A stretch of DNA of 64,000 bases, from the NCBI RefSeq assembly GCF_013376455.1, contig NZ_CP045504.1, forward strand, positions 2,377,001 to 2,441,000, in the 5' to 3' direction. The position numbers and the translations under genes were made by a program. This stretch comes from Desulfolutivibrio sulfodismutans DSM 3696. GTDB taxonomy: Bacteria; Desulfobacterota; Desulfovibrionia; Desulfovibrionales; Desulfovibrionaceae. This document shows positions 1-8,152 of this stretch, piece by piece (the stretch's first letter is position 1; each line of letters begins with the position of its first letter). The notes beneath the pieces are model-generated. The model was not told the DNA's origin, did no database searches, and saw only the letters and a list, made by a program, of their open reading frames with translations.

Positions 1-1
1 G

Positions 2-1276
2 GACGGCGCCCCCGGCCCCCTGGACCGGGAGGCCATGCTGCGGGTGGTGGACGCCATGGCCGCCAAGGGGCTGCGCGTCCTGGCCCTGGCCGAAAAGGCC
101 ATGCCCGGGGACGGCCGCCAGGTCGGACATGGGGATGTGGCCTCGGGGGGGGTATTTTTGGGATTCCAGGGCATGCTCGATCCGCCCCGGCCCGAGGCCG
201 TCGCCGCCGTGGCCGCCTTCCGGAAGGCCGGGGTGCGGGTGAAGATGATCACCGGCGACCATGCCGTGACCGCCGTGGCCGTGGGCAACATGCTGGGGCT
301 GGGCGTTGACGTGTGCCGGGACGATCCGGCCTGCAAGGCCCTCACCGGGGCGCAACTGGCGGCCATCGGCGACGAGGAGCTGATTGGGCGTGTGCAGGAG
401 ACCTCGGTCTTCGCCCGGGTGTCGCCGGAACAAAAACTGCGTCTGGTCATGGCCCTCCAGGCCCGGGGCGAGGTGGCGGCCATGACCGGCGACGGCGTCA
501 ACGACGCCCCGGCCCTCAAACAGGCCGACATCGGCGTGGCCATGGGCCGCTCCGGCACGGACGCGGCCAAAGAGGCGGCGGACATGGTGCTCACCGACGA
601 CAACTTCGCCACCATCGCCGCCGCCGTGGAGGAAGGCCGGGGGGTCTTCGACAACCTGATCAAGTTCATCGTCTGGACCCTGCCCACCAACCTGGGCGAG
701 GGGCTGGTGATCCTGGCCGCCTTCGTCTTCGGCACGGCCCTGCCCATCCTGCCGGTGCAGATCCTGTGGATCAACATGACCACGGCCGGAAGCCTGGGGC
801 TCATGCTGGCCTTCGAGCCCAGGGAGCCCGGAATCATGGATCGCCCGCCGCGCGCCCCGGACAGGCCTATCCTGGGGGCCTATCTGGCCGGGCGCATCCT
901 GTTGGTGGGGGTGGCGCTCCTGGTGGCCTCCTTCGGGCTGTTCGAATGGGAGCTGGCCCTGGGATCGAGCCCCGAGTCGGCGCGCACCGTGGCCGTCAAC
1001 GTGTTCGTCATGGCCGAGGCGGTCTACCTCTTTAACGCCAGATCGTTTTTCCGTTCACCCTTCGCCATCGGCTTTTTCAGCAATCCCTACGTGATCGGCG
1101 GGGTGGGGCTCATGGCGGCCCTGCAACTGCTCTACACCTACGCGCCGGTCATGAACGCGCTGTTCGGCAGCGCCCCCATCGGCCTTGGGGCATGGGGTAA
1201 AATCGCGGCGGCGTCTGTGGTGATTTTCTGCATCGTGGAGTTGGAAAAAAGACTGCGCCGGGACATAAGCATTTAA
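2..1276 (+). CDS. Cation-transporting P-type ATPase, C-terminal part (5' end outside window)
   Basis: The last 424 codons of an inner-membrane P-type ATPase; the reading frame is already open at the window edge, so the start lies upstream. Visible are the end of the nucleotide-binding domain, the phosphatase-domain motifs MITGDH and TGDGVNDAP (Mg-binding hinge), and then hydrophobic helices of the C-terminal transmembrane bundle. The sequence resembles type II (calcium/heavy alkali type) pumps. In place of the usual NLVTDGLPA-like motif in helix M6 it has NMTTAGSLG, so the transported ion cannot be assigned. The gene ends about 20 bases before a strong hairpin terminator. Family assignment is secure, substrate is not. 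Confidence 0.93.
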   Translation, partial: DGAPGPLDREAMLRVVDAMAAKGLRVLALAEKAMPGDGRQVGHGDVASGGVFLGFQGMLDPPRPEAVAAVAAFRKAGVRVKMITGDHAVTAVAVGNMLGLGVDVCRDDPACKALTGAQLAAIGDEELIGRVQETSVFARVSPEQKLRLVMALQARGEVAAMTGDGVNDAPALKQADIGVAMGRSGTDAAKEAADMVLTDDNFATIAAAVEEGRGVFDNLIKFIVWTLPTNLGEGLVILAAFVFGTALPILPVQILWINMTTAGSLGLMLAFEPREPGIMDRPPRAPDRPILGAYLAGRILLVGVALLVASFGLFEWELALGSSPESARTVAVNVFVMAEAVYLFNARSFFRSPFAIGFFSNPYVIGGVGLMAALQLLYTYAPVMNALFGSAPIGLGAWGKIAAASVVIFCIVELEKRLRRDISI

Positions 1277-1297
1277 TTTCCCCCGCATGGTGGACGC

Positions 1298-1334
1298 AAA
1301 TGCCCCGGGGAACAGCCGCCCCCGGGGCATTTTA
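1298..1334. terminator. Bidirectional intrinsic terminator
   Basis: A perfect 13-bp inverted repeat (AAATGCCCCGGGG at 1298-1310, its complement at 1320-1332) with a 9-base loop and A/T ends on both sides. It sits between the convergent ATPase and C10 peptidase genes and can stop transcription from both. Confidence 0.85.
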
Positions 1335-1355
1335 CGTCGTATGACCAGAAGTCGT

Positions 1356-3530
1356 CTATTGGCGGCCCGTGGAACTTCCGCCCTGATAGATCGTCGGAGA
1401 TGCTGTCGACACATCCCCCTTTACGGCATCCAAGGGGGACAACGTGGCGTAATCCGCCATGAACGTACCAGCAGCACCCGCATAAAAACCAAAACCAACC
1501 TTTCCAGTACTGTACGTCGAATCCGTCACCGAATAAAGCAATGTTTCGTTCATGTAAAATTTCAAACTAGAACCTGATGCGGTGACGCGAAGCACATTCC
1601 AGTCGTTTCCTTTTATGGCAGCTGATGTCAGCCAACCAGTATAAGAATTCCATGATCCATTGTCCATTCTGGAAACATTGAAATACCCATCAGTCGTAAA
1701 TCCAAAATAATATCCAGAATTAAACAACCCATCCTCATCAAGTGGCGTCGGCGTGGCCCTTAATAATATAACATTGGCCCATTCATCCACGACACTTCTT
1801 TTCATTCTCACAGAATAGTCAAAATTCTGGAAGTTGACACTTGTATATTGAAGAAGGTTGAACTTGTTCATGACAGGAGAAGAAACCGTAGCCGCTCCCG
1901 AGGAAATGCTCCACGGGCCGTTATACTGCGTCCAGTTGCCCAGAGTGCCGGTGAACTGCTCGTTGAATCCGCCGCTCGAACCGCCGCCAACGACCGTAGG
2001 GATGTCCAGGGGCATGAGATTTACGCCGCCGCCCGAACCGCTGCCGCTCCCAGTGAAATTTACGCCCCAGACGTTGCCGGTGGTGATGGTGTCGTTGGTT
2101 GATGTGCCCGTGGTCGCCGACTTGGAGGTGAAGGTGTATCCGGCCTTGGACACGCTTATGGTGTAGTTGGAGGCCGACGGAACTTTGCTCAGGGCGTAGA
2201 TGCCCTTGGCGTCGGTGGTGTCGGTGTAGGTTCCGCCGCCGGAACGAGTGGCGGTGACTGTCGCCCCGGCAATGGGCGTGCCCGTGGAATTCGTGACCCG
2301 GCCGCTGATGATTTCGCCGGTTCCGGTCTTGTAGACATTGTAGACGCACTTGTAGACGGAATTGAAGTTGTAATACGTGGTGTCGATGGTCGGCAGATTG
2401 TACCACAAATTGTTGCTGCCCGACCATCCCATGTTCAAATGATGGTACATGGTCGAGGAATCATACCCGTAGCCGTCGCCGACAATGGCATGGCCCCCGT
2501 CCCCCGTTATGCCGAAAAGCACCGGATACCCGGCGTCCAGGTTGGGATTGACCATGGCGTTGCGATTGGCGGTCGGCAGGTTGCTATAGTTATTGAGGCC
2601 CCTCATGGCGTTACTGTAGCCGAAGGTGTTCCTGAAGGCGCTGGCGGCATACAGCGTGTCTGTTCCAGATGCGTCGGAACAATAGTCCATGTTCACGGAC
2701 ACCCCCGCGTCGGCGGTCAGGGCGCCGATGGCCTGGCGCTGGGCCGTGGTGGTGGAGGCGCCGGGGGACAGCACCATATCCGACCAGGAATAGGCCCCGC
2801 CGCTGCCGTTGCCGCCACGCAAGGCCCGGGTGGCGGCGCTGCCGCAGACGGAGATGTCAAACGAGGCCGTGCCGACCCCTGTCGTGGGATGCTGGTGAAA
2901 CCGCATGAGCTGGGCCATGGCCGTGGCCACGCAGCCGCAGACATAGTTGTTCGGGGTGTAGATGTTGTAGGTGTTCACGCCGCCTGCGGTGTCCTGGTCC
3001 CAGGTGCTTTGCACGAGGGGGGCCACCCAGACATCGGAGATGCTGGCCGTGCCGGTCTCGACAGCGTTTTTCTGGGAGGCGGCCCGGGAAAGCGTGTCCC
3101 AACGAGCCTTGGCCGCGACCCCGGCTGTGAGTGCTTCCTGTTTTTTCAACTCCTCCTGGCGCACGAAGGCCACGCGCCCGGGAACGTCCTGCGACACCAG
3201 GGCACCGAGGGGAGTTTTCGGCGACGGGTCGTACACCCCGTCCGGGGAGAAACCGATGATCGGCTCCACCTCGTCGTCCGCCGGGACGATGACGAACCCT
3301 TTGGGATTGGTAGAGACGATGTAATAGGCAGCCTGCCCGTCCGGGCCATCATAGCGCGACACGGACATGGCCGTCTTTCCCATATCCGTTTTCATGGGCC
3401 CGGCTTCGAGAGACAACCATCCGGCCACCACCTGGCTGGCCTGCTCCGGGGTTGTCGGGCTGGCCAGCAGAAGCGCTGGAAAAAGACACAGCGCCACAAA
3501 AAAACATACCGCTCCACGGCCTCTCTTCAT
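1356..3530 (-). CDS. Secreted C10-family (streptopain-like) cysteine peptidase with C-terminal beta domains
   Basis: A 724-residue exported protein. The start chosen (ATG at 3530) is preceded by GGAGGGG at 6-base spacing and gives a clean signal peptide (about 1-24, basic then hydrophobic, ending LLASP). A propeptide-like region follows, then the C10 peptidase core with catalytic Cys200 in VCGCVATAMAQ and His347 in GGHAIVGDG. Around residues 435-510 lies a carboxypeptidase-regulatory-like beta domain (ISGRVTNSTGTPIAGATV). The last ~170 residues look like a laminin-G/concanavalin-type jelly roll and are absent from the neighbouring paralogue. Lower GC in this tail suggests separate origin. Known members are papain-fold proteases; the substrate here is unknown. 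It is the downstream member of a duplicated pair. Confidence 0.88.
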   Translation of the reverse strand: MKRGRGAVCFFVALCLFPALLLASPTTPEQASQVVAGWLSLEAGPMKTDMGKTAMSVSRYDGPDGQAAYYIVSTNPKGFVIVPADDEVEPIIGFSPDGVYDPSPKTPLGALVSQDVPGRVAFVRQEELKKQEALTAGVAAKARWDTLSRAASQKNAVETGTASISDVWVAPLVQSTWDQDTAGGVNTYNIYTPNNYVCGCVATAMAQLMRFHQHPTTGVGTASFDISVCGSAATRALRGGNGSGGAYSWSDMVLSPGASTTTAQRQAIGALTADAGVSVNMDYCSDASGTDTLYAASAFRNTFGYSNAMRGLNNYSNLPTANRNAMVNPNLDAGYPVLFGITGDGGHAIVGDGYGYDSSTMYHHLNMGWSGSNNLWYNLPTIDTTYYNFNSVYKCVYNVYKTGTGEIISGRVTNSTGTPIAGATVTATRSGGGTYTDTTDAKGIYALSKVPSASNYTISVSKAGYTFTSKSATTGTSTNDTITTGNVWGVNFTGSGSGSGGGVNLMPLDIPTVVGGGSSGGFNEQFTGTLGNWTQYNGPWSISSGAATVSSPVMNKFNLLQYTSVNFQNFDYSVRMKRSVVDEWANVILLRATPTPLDEDGLFNSGYYFGFTTDGYFNVSRMDNGSWNSYTGWLTSAAIKGNDWNVLRVTASGSSLKFYMNETLLYSVTDSTYSTGKVGFGFYAGAAGTFMADYATLSPLDAVKGDVSTASPTIYQGGSSTGRQ

Positions 3531-3977
3531 CGTTAACCCCTCCATGGTTTTAAATACGCCACTCCATGCAACATATGGAAATATCAACAGAGAATCTTGC
3601 CATACTTTCAAACGCCTCCTCCGCTGTATTTGCATGCCCTTTGCAAAACAGCATCACCGGACAGCGTTGTGAAAAACGCAAGACGGCCCACAACGAACCC
3701 CTGACAAGAACGCCTACAGGCCCCTCGCCAGGCAAACCCATTGCCGGACAACAAAAAAATCCACTAAAAAACAGATGATTATTTGACGACTATCAAGAAG
3801 AGAATATCAAATATTTCAACAGGCCACATCTGTCAATGGATGTGGTGAAAAATGCGCGGCCGCAGGTGAGTGCATAGGCATTCATCCATCTGAATTTCTT
3901 GCCACCCCCTCCTTAATCTTCTCATTTTGCGTAAATCTGGCAGAATGCTGCGGCACGTTTCCATACCCCCTGCGACT
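3531..3977. other. Intergenic region upstream of the distal C10 peptidase
   Basis: About 450 bases without a convincing gene. The first ~100 bases resemble the region upstream of the second C10 gene (5852-5950), including a shared CATGGAGGGG leader, so the upstream DNA was duplicated with the gene. The middle (3760-3830) is AT-rich and contains an FNR-like box at 3783-3796. No clear sigma-70 promoter pair could be fixed. Confidence 0.6.
3783..3796. promoter_or_regulatory. FNR/Crp-like binding site (TTGAC-N4-ATCAA)
   Basis: TTGACGACTATCAA matches the FNR consensus TTGAT-N4-ATCAA at 9 of 10 positions. It lies in the AT-rich stretch about 250 bases upstream of the distal C10 peptidase start. 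A second site of the same form lies at 6658-6671. Function is inferred only. Confidence 0.35.
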
Positions 3978-4268
3978 TCACCCCGCCGCATCCCCTCCCC
4001 GGCCGGCCACGGCCGCCAGGCCCTCACGATCCAGTATCTCGACCTCCCGGCCGGTTGACCGCACCACCCCCTGTCGGGACAAACGCCCCAAAACCCGGGA
4101 AACGGCCTCGGGCGTGGCCCCCACGATCTTGGCCAACTCCCGCTGGCTGATCCCCAGGGCCACCAGGCGCCGCCCATCCCGGTGCTCTTCCCGGGCATGC
4201 AGCAAAAAACCGGCGATGCGCCCGGGCAGGCCCCTAAGCGACAGGGATTCGATCATCTCCATGACCTC
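3978..4268 (-). pseudogene. Detached 3' fragment of the Crp/Fnr regulator gene (HTH domain only)
   Basis: Positions 4002-4268 align without gaps to 5958-6224 inside the full regulator, with about 7 differences in 267 bases by eye. Homology stops sharply at ~4268, where the sensor domain would begin, and at ~4002, where the frame runs on for a few codons to a new stop. The remaining frame encodes the winged-helix region (SQRELAKIVGATPEAVSR). An ATG at 4262 follows GGGAGGTC, so a 94-residue DNA-binding-only protein could be made; it may be silent debris or an expressed competitor of the full regulator. It sits immediately downstream of the second C10 gene, marking a duplication breakpoint. Confidence 0.8.
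4002..4268. repeat. Segmental duplication of 5958-6224
   Basis: Direct repeat of 267 bases, offset 1956 bp, no indels and about 97% identity by eye. The C10 genes that flank it are visibly more diverged than this. Confidence 0.85.
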
Positions 4269-4312
4269 CCGACCTGGGCTCCGCCAGCCGTCCGCCGTCT
4301 CCCCGCTTCGCG

Positions 4313-5851
4313 TTACTCGGACAGAAGCAGCAGATTCGATCCGGCATTGTCCCCCGAACCGCTGCTGGTTCCCGTGAAATCCACGCCCCAGACGTTGCCG
4401 GTGGTGATGCTGTAGTTGGTGGACGTGGCCGTGGTCGCCTGCTGGGAGGTAAACGTGTATCCGGCTTTGGCGACATTGATGGTGTAGGTCGAGGCGGACG
4501 GAACCTTGCTCAGGGCGTAGATGCCCTTGGCGTCGGTGGTGCCGGTGTATGTTCCGCCGCCGGTGCGGGTGGCGGTGACCGTGGCCCCGGCAATGGGCGT
4601 ACCCGAAGCATTCGTGACCCGGCCGCTGATGATTTCGCCGGTTCCCGTGACATAGACATTGTAGATGCACTTGTAGACGGAATTGAAGTTGTAATACGTG
4701 GTGTCGATGGTCGGCAGATTGTACCAGAGATCGTCGCTTCCGGCCCATCCCATATTCAGGTGATGGTATAACGTGGAGGAATCATAGCCATAGCCGTCGC
4801 CGACGATGGCATGCCCCCCGTCGCCGGTGATGCCGAAAAGCACCGGATATCCGGCGTCCAGGTTGGGATTGGACATGGCGTTGCGGTTGGTTGTCGGCAG
4901 GTTGGAACCGGAATTATATCCTGCCATGGCATTACTGTAGGAGAACGTGTTCCTGAGCGCGTTCGCGGCTTTCAGCGTGTCCGTCCCTGAACTTCCGGAA
5001 GTGTAGTCCATGTTCACGGACACGCCCGCGTCGGCGGTCAGGGCCCCGATGGCCTGGCGCTGGGCCGTGGTGGTCGAGGCGTCCGGGGACAGCACCATGT
5101 CCGACCAGGAATAGTCCCCGCCGCTGCCGTCTCCGCCGCGAAGCGCCCGCGTGGTCTCGACGGAATCGATGTAAATTGTATAAGAATCCGTTCCAACCCC
5201 GGTGGCGGGGTGCTGGTGAAACCGCATGAGTTGGGCCATGGCCGTGGCTACGCAGCCGCAGACATAGTTGTTCGGGGTGTAGATGTTGTAAGTGTTCACC
5301 CCGCCAGCCGTGCTTTGACTCCAGGTGCTTTCCAGCAGCGGCTCCACCCAGACGTCGGAGATGGTGGGGACACCGCCTTTCGCCGCGCCTTCCGTGGTTG
5401 CGGCGCCCAGAAACCTGGCCCATTTTCCCTGGGCCGTGGCCCCGGACGTGCTGGCTTCCTGATTTTTCGTCGCTTCCTGGCGCACGAAGGCCACGCGCCC
5501 GGGAACGTCCTGGGACACCAACGCCCCAAGGGGATTTTTGGGAGAAGGATCATACGCCCCGTCCGGGGAGAAACCGATGATCGGCTCCACCTCGTCGTCC
5601 GCCGGGACGATGACGAATCCTTTGGGATTGGTATAAACGATGTAATAGGCGGCCTGACCGTCCGCGCCGTCATAGCGCGACACGGACATGGCCGTCTTTC
5701 CCATGTCCGTGCGCAACGGGCTGTGGTCAAGCGTCAGCCATCCGGTCACCATCTGCCTGGCCTGCTCCGGTGTTGTCGGGCTGGCCAACAGAAGCGTCGG
5801 GAAAAGACACATGGCCACAAAAACGCATACCGCTTCACGGCGCCATTTCAT
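4313..5851 (-). CDS. Secreted C10-family cysteine peptidase (shorter paralogue)
   Basis: A 512-residue paralogue of the C10 peptidase at 1356-3530. The start at 5851 mirrors that of the paralogue (GGAGGGG, 6-base spacing); an ATG directly upstream is equally in frame. Signal peptide about 1-24, peptidase core with Cys200 (VCGCVATAMAQ) and His347 (GGHAIVGDG) at identical positions, then the same carboxypeptidase-regulatory-like beta domain. The protein stops at NLLLLSE just where its sister continues into a jelly-roll domain, and the stop lies only 45 bases from the regulator-fragment junction. It may therefore have lost its tail in the rearrangement. Substrate unknown; the protein is probably secreted. 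Confidence 0.88.
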   Translation of the reverse strand: MKWRREAVCVFVAMCLFPTLLLASPTTPEQARQMVTGWLTLDHSPLRTDMGKTAMSVSRYDGADGQAAYYIVYTNPKGFVIVPADDEVEPIIGFSPDGAYDPSPKNPLGALVSQDVPGRVAFVRQEATKNQEASTSGATAQGKWARFLGAATTEGAAKGGVPTISDVWVEPLLESTWSQSTAGGVNTYNIYTPNNYVCGCVATAMAQLMRFHQHPATGVGTDSYTIYIDSVETTRALRGGDGSGGDYSWSDMVLSPDASTTTAQRQAIGALTADAGVSVNMDYTSGSSGTDTLKAANALRNTFSYSNAMAGYNSGSNLPTTNRNAMSNPNLDAGYPVLFGITGDGGHAIVGDGYGYDSSTLYHHLNMGWAGSDDLWYNLPTIDTTYYNFNSVYKCIYNVYVTGTGEIISGRVTNASGTPIAGATVTATRTGGGTYTGTTDAKGIYALSKVPSASTYTINVAKAGYTFTSQQATTATSTNYSITTGNVWGVDFTGTSSGSGDNAGSNLLLLSE

Positions 5852-5951
5852 CATCAACCCCTCCATGGTTTCAAATACGACACGGTATACATCGTATGGC
5901 AATGTCTACGGATGATCGTCGCCATACGTTCATACATCCCGCCGCGTTATC

Positions 5952-6635
5952 TCACCTGCCGGCCACGGCCGCCAGGCCCTCGCGATCCAGTATCTCGATC
6001 TCCCGGCCGGTTGACCGCACCACCCCCTGCCGGGACAAACGCCCCAAAACCCGGGACACGGCCTCGGGCGTGGCCCCCACGATCTTGGCCAACTCCCGCT
6101 GGCTGATCCCCAGGGCCACCAGACGCCGCCCGTCCCGGTGCTCTTCCCGGGCATGCAGCAAAAAACCGGCGATGCGCCCGGGCAGGCCCCTAAGCGACAG
6201 GGATTCGATCATCTCCATGGCCTCCTTGAGCCGCTCCGACACCACCCGCAAAAAATGGAACAGGATGGACGGATCGCGCCGGGCCATATCTTCCAACACC
6301 TGTCCGGAAAAAAACACCAGGCGGCTGCGGGTGAGGGTCTCGGCGTGGGCCGGAAAAAGCGCCTCCCCGAAAAGCGCCCCCAGGCAGAAGGGCTCCCCGG
6401 GCCCAAACACGTACAGCGTCTGTTCCTTGCCGTCGTCCCCCAGTTTGAAAAGCTTCACCCGGCCCGTGAGCACCAGGAAAAACCCGCGTACGGCGTCGCG
6501 CTCCGAGGCCACCCGGGTTTTCGCGGCATAGGTTTTGGCCACGGCCCCCGTGGCCAGGGCCGTGAGCTGTTCGGACGGCAGCTCCCGGAAAAAATCCAGG
6601 GACTTGAGGGTCAAAAGCAGCGATGCATCCGTCAT
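5952..6635 (-). CDS. Crp/Fnr-family transcriptional regulator
   Basis: A 227-residue regulator with an N-terminal cyclic-nucleotide-binding-type beta roll (about 15-125), a long dimer helix and a C-terminal winged helix with recognition motif ISQRELAKIVGATPEAVSRVL. There is no N-terminal cysteine cluster, so it is not a classical Fe-S FNR; the effector is unknown (haem/NO sensors and cAMP-independent members look similar). ATG 6635 is chosen because the only in-frame upstream start is a TTG at 6671. An FNR-like palindrome at 6658-6671 lies just upstream, shared with the divergent selenoprotein/iron-sulfur genes, which suggests autoregulation and control of the divergent operon. Its 3' end is duplicated at 4002-4268. 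Confidence 0.88.
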   Translation of the reverse strand: MTDASLLLTLKSLDFFRELPSEQLTALATGAVAKTYAAKTRVASERDAVRGFFLVLTGRVKLFKLGDDGKEQTLYVFGPGEPFCLGALFGEALFPAHAETLTRSRLVFFSGQVLEDMARRDPSILFHFLRVVSERLKEAMEMIESLSLRGLPGRIAGFLLHAREEHRDGRRLVALGISQRELAKIVGATPEAVSRVLGRLSRQGVVRSTGREIEILDREGLAAVAGR

Positions 6636-6657
6636 GGTCGTAAAATGCCCTCTCACG

Positions 6658-6671
6658 TTGATCCCGGTCAA
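6658..6671. promoter_or_regulatory. FNR/Crp-like operator between divergent genes
   Basis: TTGATCCCGGTCAA fits TTGAY-N4-RTCAA and is 9/10 identical to the FNR consensus. It lies 22 bases before the regulator start and about 80 bases before the selenoprotein start, in the only gap between the divergent units. This is a natural site for the adjacent Crp/Fnr protein. Confidence 0.55.
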
Positions 6672-6751
6672 TGCCTTTCCCGCCTATGGGGATAGGAAGG
6701 GGTGGCCAGCACACATCCGGACCTTATTCTTTTATGCACAGGGGATTGCCC

Positions 6752-7105
6752 ATGTCCAGACCGCACGAAAACCAGGCCCCCGGCCACGCCCCGCAGTTTT
6801 GCGACGCCCGGGAAGCGGGCGACGGCCCCATACGCATCAGCCCACGCGCCGTAAAGGAACTGGAAAGCCTTTTTCCCGGCGACGAGACCCGCCATGTCCG
6901 GGTCATCGCCACCCCCGGCTGATTCGGCCCCAAGCTCGGCCTGGTTCTGGATGAACCGGCCCATACCGACCTCACGGTCCCCCACGGCCGCTTCCGGCTG
7001 TGCATCGACGCCCTGGTGTCCCGGGACATCGGCCGGGTGGACATCGGCCTGGACGTGACGGGCCATTTCCAACTCACCAGCCAGCACTTCGGATCGGGGT
7101 GCTGA
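6752..7105 (+). CDS. IscA/HesB-like selenoprotein (in-frame UGA read as selenocysteine)
   Basis: ATG 6752 is preceded by AGGGG at suitable spacing. The frame runs 56 codons to a TGA (6920-6922) and then continues without interruption for 60 more codons to TGA 7103-7105, giving 117 residues including Sec57. The part before the TGA has the HesB start IRISPRAVKEL; the TGA lies in VIATPG-U-FGPKLGLVLDE, exactly where IscA/HesB proteins have the first metal-binding Cys (GGCSG). The protein ends with FGSGC, resembling the family's C-terminal Cys pair. A SECIS-like hairpin follows the TGA. HesB-like selenoproteins are an established family. IscA-type proteins carry iron or Fe-S clusters, which suits the iron-sulfur protein gene downstream. 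A pseudogene is the alternative, but conservation on both sides of the TGA argues against it. Gene finders will split or miss it. Confidence 0.87.
6938..6961 (+). promoter_or_regulatory. Bacterial SECIS-like hairpin
   Basis: Starts 15 bases after the UGA. GGCC (6938-6941), bulged U (6942), GGUUC (6943-6947), loop UGGAU (6948-6952), GAACC (6953-6957), GGCC (6958-6961). All nine stem pairs are Watson-Crick. The bulged U and loop guanines are the features recognised by SelB in the E. coli fdhF element. Confidence 0.75.
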
Positions 7106-7186
7106 CGGCTCTCCCCCTTCCTGTCTCGCCGGGACGCCGCCAAGGCCCCGTGAGGACGCATCCTCAAACCGCATAAGGAAACCGAC

Positions 7187-8152
7187 GTGAAACGACGCGC
7201 CTTCTTGAAAACCCTCGGACTGGCCGCCGCAGCCACGGCCTCCGCCGCCGTGCCGGGGATGGCCGCTGAAAAACCGGTCGCCCAGGGGACGGTTTTGGCC
7301 ACCCTGTTCGACCTCTCCAAGTGTATCGGCTGCGGGGCCTGCGTCCAGGCCTGCCGCGAGGCCAACGCCGACCGCTATCCCGAGCCGAAAAAACCCTACC
7401 CGACCATGTATCCGGGCCGGGTCAAGGTGGAGGACTGGTCGGACAAGCGCGACGTGGACGACCGCCTGACCCCGTACAACTGGCTATTCATCCAGTCGGC
7501 CAGCGTGGACTACCAGGGAAAGGCCCAGGACATCCACATGCCCAGGCGCTGCATGCACTGCATAAAGCCCCCCTGCGCCAACCTGTGTCCCTGGGGCGCG
7601 GCCAGCAAGGCCCAAAACGGCTCCGTGCGCATCAACACGGACATCTGCCTGGGCGGGGCCAAGTGCAAGACCGTCTGCCCCTGGTCGGTCCCCCAGCGCC
7701 AGACCGGGGTCGGGCTCTACCTGGACCTTCTGCCATCCCTGGCCGGGAACGGGGTCATGTACAAGTGCGACCGCTGCTACGACCGCATGGCCGCAGGCGG
7801 CCTTCCGGCCTGCATCGAGGCCTGCCCCAACGAGGTCCAGAGCATCGGGCCCCGGCAGGAGATCGTGGAAAAGGCCCACGCCCTGGCCAAATCCATAGGC
7901 GGCTTCATCTACGGTGAGACGGAAAACGGCGGAACCGGCACCATCTACGTCTCCCCCGTGCCCTTCGAGCTCATCCAGGCCGCCTCGCCCCCGGGCCCCG
8001 GCCGCCCCACCCTTGCCCCCGTGACCGACGCCATGTCCTTTGAGACGTCGCTGGCGGCCGCCGCCGTGGTGGCCCCCCTCGCGGCCGTGGCCGGGGCGGT
8101 GTTGCGCGTCGCCAAACGCAATTCGGACGGAAAGGAGCACAAACATGGCTAG
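7187..8152 (+). CDS. Tat-exported 4Fe-4S dicluster protein (HybA/NrfC-like electron-transfer subunit)
   Basis: A 321-residue protein starting at GTG 7187 behind an AAGGA ribosome site. The N-terminus KRRAFLKTLG is a twin-arginine signal. Four cysteine motifs follow: CIGCGACVQAC, CMHCIKPPCANLC, a CLGGAKCKTVC variant and CDRCYDRM...CIEAC, sufficient for about four [4Fe-4S] clusters. A hydrophobic stretch near residues 285-305 would anchor the protein in the membrane on the periplasmic side. This is the pattern of electron-transfer subunits of periplasmic hydrogenases and related oxidoreductases. Its stop overlaps the start of the membrane subunit by 8 bases. No catalytic subunit is adjacent, so the electron donor is unknown. 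Confidence 0.88.
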   Translation: MKRRAFLKTLGLAAAATASAAVPGMAAEKPVAQGTVLATLFDLSKCIGCGACVQACREANADRYPEPKKPYPTMYPGRVKVEDWSDKRDVDDRLTPYNWLFIQSASVDYQGKAQDIHMPRRCMHCIKPPCANLCPWGAASKAQNGSVRINTDICLGGAKCKTVCPWSVPQRQTGVGLYLDLLPSLAGNGVMYKCDRCYDRMAAGGLPACIEACPNEVQSIGPRQEIVEKAHALAKSIGGFIYGETENGGTGTIYVSPVPFELIQAASPPGPGRPTLAPVTDAMSFETSLAAAAVVAPLAAVAGAVLRVAKRNSDGKEHKHG

